In this document: positions 44,698 to 48,556 of the stretch, in pieces
How positions within the stretch are numbered: position 1 is the stretch's first letter
Layout of the letters: each line of letters starts with the position of its first letter
Assembly (NCBI GenBank): GCA_019694555.1
Contig: JAIBBS010000045.1
Coordinates: forward strand, 1-48,556
Source of the DNA: Nannocystaceae bacterium
GTDB lineage: Bacteria > Myxococcota_A > Polyangia > Nannocystales > Nannocystaceae
Direction of reading: 5' to 3'
DNA length: 48,556 nucleotides
Notes under the pieces: generated by a model
Databases searched by the model: none
What the model was told of the DNA's origin: nothing
The model's input: only the letters and a program-made list of their open reading frames with translations
Program-made: the position numbers and the translations under genes

Positions 44698-45696
44698 GTG
44701 GGCGAAGCGACCGAACACGTGTCCGTGCTCGTGCGTGAGGTTTGCCGCGCGCTGACCCCGGTGTTCTCTCGGACAGGTGCAGGGGTTCTCGTCGACGCGA
44801 CCGTCGGGCTCGGTGGTCACGTACTGGCGTTGCTGGAGTCGATCGCGCAGGCTGCCTGTGCCCCGCCGCGGTTGGTGGTGGGCTTCGACCGCGACCCCGA
44901 CGCGCTGGCGATCGCGCGATCGCGCCTGGGCGCGGTGCTCGGCGCGCGCGCGCTGGTGCTGATCGACGGTCCCTTCTCGGGCCTGGCCGCGCAGCTCGAC
45001 GAGGTGCTCGCGGCCCACGCCGGTGACGGCGCCGAGGTCGTCGCGGTGTTGGCCGACCTCGGGGTCTCGTCGCTGCAGCTCGATCGCGGTGCACGCGGCT
45101 TCTCGTGGCGGGTCGATGCGCCGCTGGACATGCGCATGGATCCGCGGCGCGGTCGCAGTGCCGCCGACGTGCTCGGCGACATCGACGGCGGAGCGTTGAC
45201 GCGGATCCTCCGCGAGCTCGGCGAGGAGCCCGAGGCGCCGCGCATCGCCGCCGCGATCGTGCGCGCGCGCCCCCGCACCACCTTCGCGCTGGCCGAGGTC
45301 GTGGCCGCAGCCATGAGCGCGCCGGCGCGGCGCAAGCTCGGCGCGCGCGTGCACCCGGCCACGCGCACGTTCCAGGCGCTGCGGATCCACGTCAACGACG
45401 AGCTCGGCGAGCTCGATGCGCTGCTGGCCGCGGCGCCCGATCGCCTCGCGCGCGGCGGTCGGCTGGGCATCATTTCGTTCCACTCGCTCGAGGACCGTCG
45501 CGTGAAGCAGCGCTTCGCGACGCTGTCGAGCCCGCCGCCGATGCCGGCGCACGTGCCGTTGCGCGAGCACGAGCGCCCGCGTCCGGCGTTCGCGATTCCC
45601 CCCGAGTTCCGCGGCGGCGTCACGGCGGCCGACGACGAGCTCGCCCACAACCCCCGGGCGCGCAGCGCCCGACTTCGCGTGCTGGAGCGCGTGTGA
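44698..45696 (+). CDS. rsmH: 16S rRNA (cytosine(1402)-N4)-methyltransferase
   Basis: A 332-residue SAM-dependent methyltransferase, formerly MraW, modifying the ribosomal P site. N-terminus HVSVLVREVCRALTP. SAM-binding VDATVGLGGHVLALLE and GFDRDPDALAIA. ADLGVSSLQLDRGARGFSWRVDAPLDMRMDP and the C-terminal RGGRLGIISFHSLEDRRVKQRF are family signatures. Start GTG at 44698. Classical first gene after mraZ in the dcw cluster; no mraZ gene is visible next to it. ftsL follows with a 1-nt overlap (TGATG). Confidence 0.97.
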   Translation: MGEATEHVSVLVREVCRALTPVFSRTGAGVLVDATVGLGGHVLALLESIAQAACAPPRLVVGFDRDPDALAIARSRLGAVLGARALVLIDGPFSGLAAQLDEVLAAHAGDGAEVVAVLADLGVSSLQLDRGARGFSWRVDAPLDMRMDPRRGRSAADVLGDIDGGALTRILRELGEEPEAPRIAAAIVRARPRTTFALAEVVAAAMSAPARRKLGARVHPATRTFQALRIHVNDELGELDALLAAAPDRLARGGRLGIISFHSLEDRRVKQRFATLSSPPPMPAHVPLREHERPRPAFAIPPEFRGGVTAADDELAHNPRARSARLRVLERV

Positions 45697-46130
45697 TGAC
45701 GAACCGCGATGGATCCCCCGACGCAGACGGCGGCGCGACGACGCGACGCCGCAACGCGATGAAGTCGGTGCCCAAGGCCTGGGCCCACGGTTGGGGCCGC
45801 GTCGGCGACATCGCCGGCGCGGTGCCGCTGCCACGGTTGCGCCGCGGCAGCGCCCCGGCCGGCACCTCGATGCTGCTGGGCCTGCTCGTGCTCGCGCTGT
45901 GTGCCGCCGGCATCGTGCGCGTGCGCGCGTCGGCGCGGGTGCTGGCGCTGGGCGCCGAGATCACCGAGCTCACCGACGAGCAGGCGCGGCTGCAGGAGCA
46001 GAAGCGACGGCTGCTGGCCGAGCGCGCGTACCTGCGGCATCCCGATCAGGTGGCGGAGATCGCCCGCGGCAAGCTCGGCATGGTGCCGGTCGAGCCGTCG
46101 CTGGTGCAGCAGATCCGGCTGGTCGAGTAG
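45696..46130 (+). CDS. ftsL: FtsL-like divisome protein
   Basis: A 144-residue bitopic protein. A basic cytoplasmic N-terminus of about 57 residues leads into a helix near residues 58-75 (SMLLGLLVLALCAAGIVRV). A periplasmic coiled coil follows (LGAEITELTDEQARLQEQKRRLLAERAYL), then RHPDQVAEIARGKLGMVPV, the typical FtsL/DivIC end. It links FtsB/FtsQ to FtsWI in the divisome. Assigned by architecture and position after rsmH. Its ATG overlaps the rsmH stop, so the two are coupled. Confidence 0.88.
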   Translation: MTNRDGSPDADGGATTRRRNAMKSVPKAWAHGWGRVGDIAGAVPLPRLRRGSAPAGTSMLLGLLVLALCAAGIVRVRASARVLALGAEITELTDEQARLQEQKRRLLAERAYLRHPDQVAEIARGKLGMVPVEPSLVQQIRLVE

Positions 46131-46163
46131 CGCTGCGTTCGCCCGAAAATTCGGGGCGCAGTG
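46131..46163 (+). terminator. Nested hairpin after ftsL
   Basis: Outer stem CGCTGCG / CGCAGTG (one G-T pair) and inner CCCGA-AAAT-TCGGG directly follow the ftsL stop. Confidence 0.6.
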
Positions 46164-46173
46164 CCGGCCGCGC

Positions 46174-46179
46174 TACCGT
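46174..46179 (+). promoter_or_regulatory. -10 element of DUF4139 gene
   Basis: TACCGT ends 8 nt before the ATG at 46188. Confidence 0.45.
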
Positions 46180-46187
46180 GCGCGGCG

Positions 46188-48458
46188 ATGTCCGCGTCCG
46201 CCCGCCTCCGCTCGATCCTGCTGCTCGCCACGCTCGCGCTCGGCTGTGCCCACGGACGCAGCGCCTACCCCACCGCCGAGACCGATCTCGCGCTGCAGCG
46301 GGTGGTGCTGTACCGCAACGGCATCGGCTACTTCGAGCGCCACGGCGAGGTCGAGGGCGACGCGCTCGCGATCAAGGTGCGCAAGGACCAGGTCGACGAT
46401 CTGCTCAAGAGCCTCACCGTCATCGATCGCAGCACCGGCAAGGCCGTGAGCGTGTCGATGCCGCTCGATCCCGAGAGCTGGGCCAGCGCGGCGCTGTCGA
46501 CCCTGGCGCCCGGTCGCGGCAGCCTCGCGGAGGTGCTCGACGGCCTGCGCGGCACCGACGTGGTGCTGCGCACGCTCGAGGGCCGCATCCACGGTCGCAT
46601 CGTGATGGTCGAGCGCATCGTCAACGAGCCCGACCCCACGGCTCGGTCGATGCGCGCGGGCCTGCCCGCGGCCGAGGGCCCGCAGCAGGATCACCGCGTG
46701 ACGTTGCTGGCCGGCGACACCATGCAGACCGTGCGGCTGTCGAAGATCTTCGGCGTGGTGCTGCGCGACGGCGACCTCGCGCTGCAGCTCAACCGCCGCC
46801 TCGACGCCAGCGCCGGCGAGGGCATGTTCCAACAGGTCGAGGTCGTGGTGCGGCTCGCGGGCAAGCGCGCGCACGACCTCGCGGTCAGCTACGTCGTGGC
46901 GGCGCCGATGTGGAAGCCGACCTACCGCGTGGTGTTGCCGCCGCAGGGCAAGGGCAAGGCGCTGCTGCAGGGCTGGGCCGTGGTCGACAACACCAGCGGC
47001 GAGGACTGGAACGACGTCGTGTTGTCGCTGACCTCGGGTGAGCCGATCGCGTTCCGATACGACCTGCACACGCCGCGCACGCTCGAGCGCGCCGATCTGA
47101 CGGAGGCCGGGGTCGCGCGCCGGGCCCAGGTGGCAGTCGGTGAGACCAGCTTCGAGGAGGTCCCGCCCCCGGACGAGCCCATGCCCGAGCCGGAGAAGGT
47201 CGCCGAGGCCGAGCTCGACGACTACGACGAGGGCGAAGGCGACATGCGCAAGCGCGAGGAGTCGCGCGCGGCCAAGCCCTCACGGCCGGCCAAGAACAAG
47301 GCCAAGGATCGCAGCGGTCGCTACGACGCGGGGCCCAGCACCAGCACGACGGCTCCGGTGACCCCGGCCGACAAGCCGGCCGACCAACCCATCGACTACG
47401 AGGCGCTGCGGCGCTCGACCCTGGCGAGCGCGCGCAGCAAGCAGATCGCGGGCTTGACCAGCTTCGATCTCCGCGAGCGCGTGACCGTGCCCAACGGCAA
47501 CTCGACCATGGTCGCGGTGCTCAACCAGGAGGTCGAGGGCGAGCAGACCTTCTTGTACCGCCCGGGCGGCGCGGGCGTGGGCTATGAGGCGAATCCGTAC
47601 CGCGTGGTGCGGTTCAAGAACAGCACGCCGTTCCAGCTCGAGCCCGGGCCCATCAGCATCTACTCGGGCGACAGCTTCGTCGGCGAGGGCCTGTCGGAGG
47701 CGGTCGGTGCCGGCGTCAGCGCGACGCTGCCGTTCGCGGTCGAGCCCGGCATCCTCGTGAGCTCGAGCGCGACCTACTCCGGCGACCAGATGCAGCTGCT
47801 GCGGATCGTCCGCGGCGTGCTCGAGGTCGAGACCTTCGCGCGCACGACCACGACCTGGCGCGCCAAGGGGCCCAAGTCGATGGGCAACTTCACCGTGCTG
47901 GTGCGGCACGGCAAGGCCGGCTGGAACTACGAGCTGGTCGATCGGCCCAAGGGCACCGAGGATCTGCCCGACGGCTACCTCGTGCCGGTGACCGTGACCA
48001 AGCCCGGCGAGGAGGCCAGCGTGACGGTGATCGAGCAGACACCGTCGGTCACGTCGCTGTCGATCTGGGACGCGCGCTCGCTGGGGTTGCTCGAGGGCCT
48101 GGTCGCGCAGGCGACGCTCACGCCGGCGCTGCGCAAGCAGCTGCAGCCCATCGTCGAGCTGCGGCAGGCCATCGGTCGCATCGACACCGAGATCGACGGG
48201 CTCGAGCGGCAGAAGGTCGAGCTCGACCAGCGCGCCAGCGAGACCCGCGCCAACCTCGAGGCGATCAAGAAGGATCCGGCCGCCAGCGGGCTGCGGGCCA
48301 AGCTCAGCAAGCGGCTCGACGAGTTCAGCCGCGAGGGCGACCGCATCGGCCGCCGCGTGGTCGAGCTCAACAGCCAACGGCTCGAGAAGCGCATCGCGCT
48401 GGAGGACCTGCTGCAGGACCTCGAGCTCGAGGCGCCGCGGGCCGCGGCGCCGAAGTGA
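46188..48458 (+). CDS. DUF4139-domain lipoprotein
   Basis: A 756-residue lipoprotein. Signal LRSILLLATLALGC. N-terminal region VVLYRNGIGYFERHGEVEGDALAIKVRKDQVDDLLKSL is typical of the DUF4140/DUF4139 family (mucoidy-inhibitor-like). The beta-rich central region includes SYVVAAPMWKPTYRVVLPP and GWAVVDNTSGEDWNDVVLSLTSGEPIAF. A Glu/Lys-rich low-complexity linker (about residues 335-410) separates it from a second beta-rich half. A C-terminal coiled coil spans about 670-745 (IDTEIDGLERQKVELDQRAS). Biochemical role unknown in the family. The start ATG 46188 is set by the lipoprotein signal and a TACCGT element. Confidence 0.9.
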   Translation: MSASARLRSILLLATLALGCAHGRSAYPTAETDLALQRVVLYRNGIGYFERHGEVEGDALAIKVRKDQVDDLLKSLTVIDRSTGKAVSVSMPLDPESWASAALSTLAPGRGSLAEVLDGLRGTDVVLRTLEGRIHGRIVMVERIVNEPDPTARSMRAGLPAAEGPQQDHRVTLLAGDTMQTVRLSKIFGVVLRDGDLALQLNRRLDASAGEGMFQQVEVVVRLAGKRAHDLAVSYVVAAPMWKPTYRVVLPPQGKGKALLQGWAVVDNTSGEDWNDVVLSLTSGEPIAFRYDLHTPRTLERADLTEAGVARRAQVAVGETSFEEVPPPDEPMPEPEKVAEAELDDYDEGEGDMRKREESRAAKPSRPAKNKAKDRSGRYDAGPSTSTTAPVTPADKPADQPIDYEALRRSTLASARSKQIAGLTSFDLRERVTVPNGNSTMVAVLNQEVEGEQTFLYRPGGAGVGYEANPYRVVRFKNSTPFQLEPGPISIYSGDSFVGEGLSEAVGAGVSATLPFAVEPGILVSSSATYSGDQMQLLRIVRGVLEVETFARTTTTWRAKGPKSMGNFTVLVRHGKAGWNYELVDRPKGTEDLPDGYLVPVTVTKPGEEASVTVIEQTPSVTSLSIWDARSLGLLEGLVAQATLTPALRKQLQPIVELRQAIGRIDTEIDGLERQKVELDQRASETRANLEAIKKDPAASGLRAKLSKRLDEFSREGDRIGRRVVELNSQRLEKRIALEDLLQDLELEAPRAAAPK

Positions 48459-48460
48459 GC

Positions 48461-48544
48461 GCGGCGCGGCCTCGGCCTCCGCTCGCTGGCGGCGCGGCCT
48501 GGGCCTTCGCTCGCTGGCGGCGCGGCCTCGGCCTCCGCTCGCGC
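48461..48544. repeat. Three 28-bp tandem repeats at window end
   Basis: Units start at 48461, 48489 and 48517 (GCGGCGCGGCCTCGGCCTCC...). Unit 2 differs from unit 1 at two positions and unit 3 only in its last bases. It begins 2 nt after the DUF4139 stop; the array may continue beyond the window. Confidence 0.85.
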
Positions 48545-48556
48545 GCTGCGCTCAGT

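Noticed and set aside
44640..44698. MraZ-binding boxes upstream of rsmH
   Set aside because: No set of evenly spaced GTGGG-type direct repeats and no mraZ gene nearby.

Overview
This window reads as a chromosome segment of a very GC-rich Gram-negative bacterium. It is rich in short lipoproteins with Ser/Gly/Thr stalks, EGF-like and FG-GAP/VCBS domains, and carries a meso-diaminopimelate-type MurE. My inference is Myxococcota, probably a Nannocystis/Plesiocystis-like lineage; no rRNA or other decisive marker is present. I see no tRNA, rRNA, CRISPR array, insertion sequence or prophage.

The backbone is a dispersed division/cell-wall (dcw) cluster. Read right to left, the genes rsmH-ftsL, ftsI, murE, murF, mraY-murD, ftsW keep the classical order. 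About two dozen other genes lie between them, and two units (rsmH-ftsL and murF) are inverted. lysA (meso-DAP decarboxylase) also lies in the cluster.

Layout. 0.2-6.5 kb: M16 zinc-protease lipoprotein, Prx5-type peroxiredoxin, two lipoproteins (one with a pilin-like C-terminal helix). 6.5-16.5 kb: ftsW, a compositionally odd beta-barrel-like protein, a TerB-like gene, an EGF lipoprotein, murD-mraY, HNH endonuclease, murF, thioesterase. 16.6-26.9 kb: lipoproteins, a metallo-beta-lactamase-fold hydrolase, a strictosidine-synthase-like protein, an MDR oxidoreductase with divergent LysR, murE, and the second of two paralogous eight-cysteine lipoproteins. 26.9-36.4 kb: a large lipoprotein, a GT-C-like membrane protein, a hydrolase/ECF sigma pair divergent from a BlaI-M56 pair with three phased palindromes at its promoter, a HAD hydrolase, a VCBS lipoprotein and a small lipoprotein. 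36.7-48.5 kb: ftsI with PASTA domain, an MFS gene with an early in-frame TGA, lysA, a candidate structured RNA carrying a tiny ORF, a Cys-rich lipoprotein, GTP cyclohydrolase II, a degenerate Fic protein, rsmH-ftsL, a DUF4139 lipoprotein and a 28-bp tandem repeat.

Two regulatory patterns recur. Many genes have an extended -10-like TGnTANNNT or TANNNT element 6-14 nt before the start codon and often no obvious Shine-Dalgarno sequence, suggesting leaderless or nearly leaderless transcripts. Separately, rsmH and ftsI share a bipartite upstream motif, GAAATTTG-N13-GATTTGGCA, that may keep these separated cell-division genes co-regulated.
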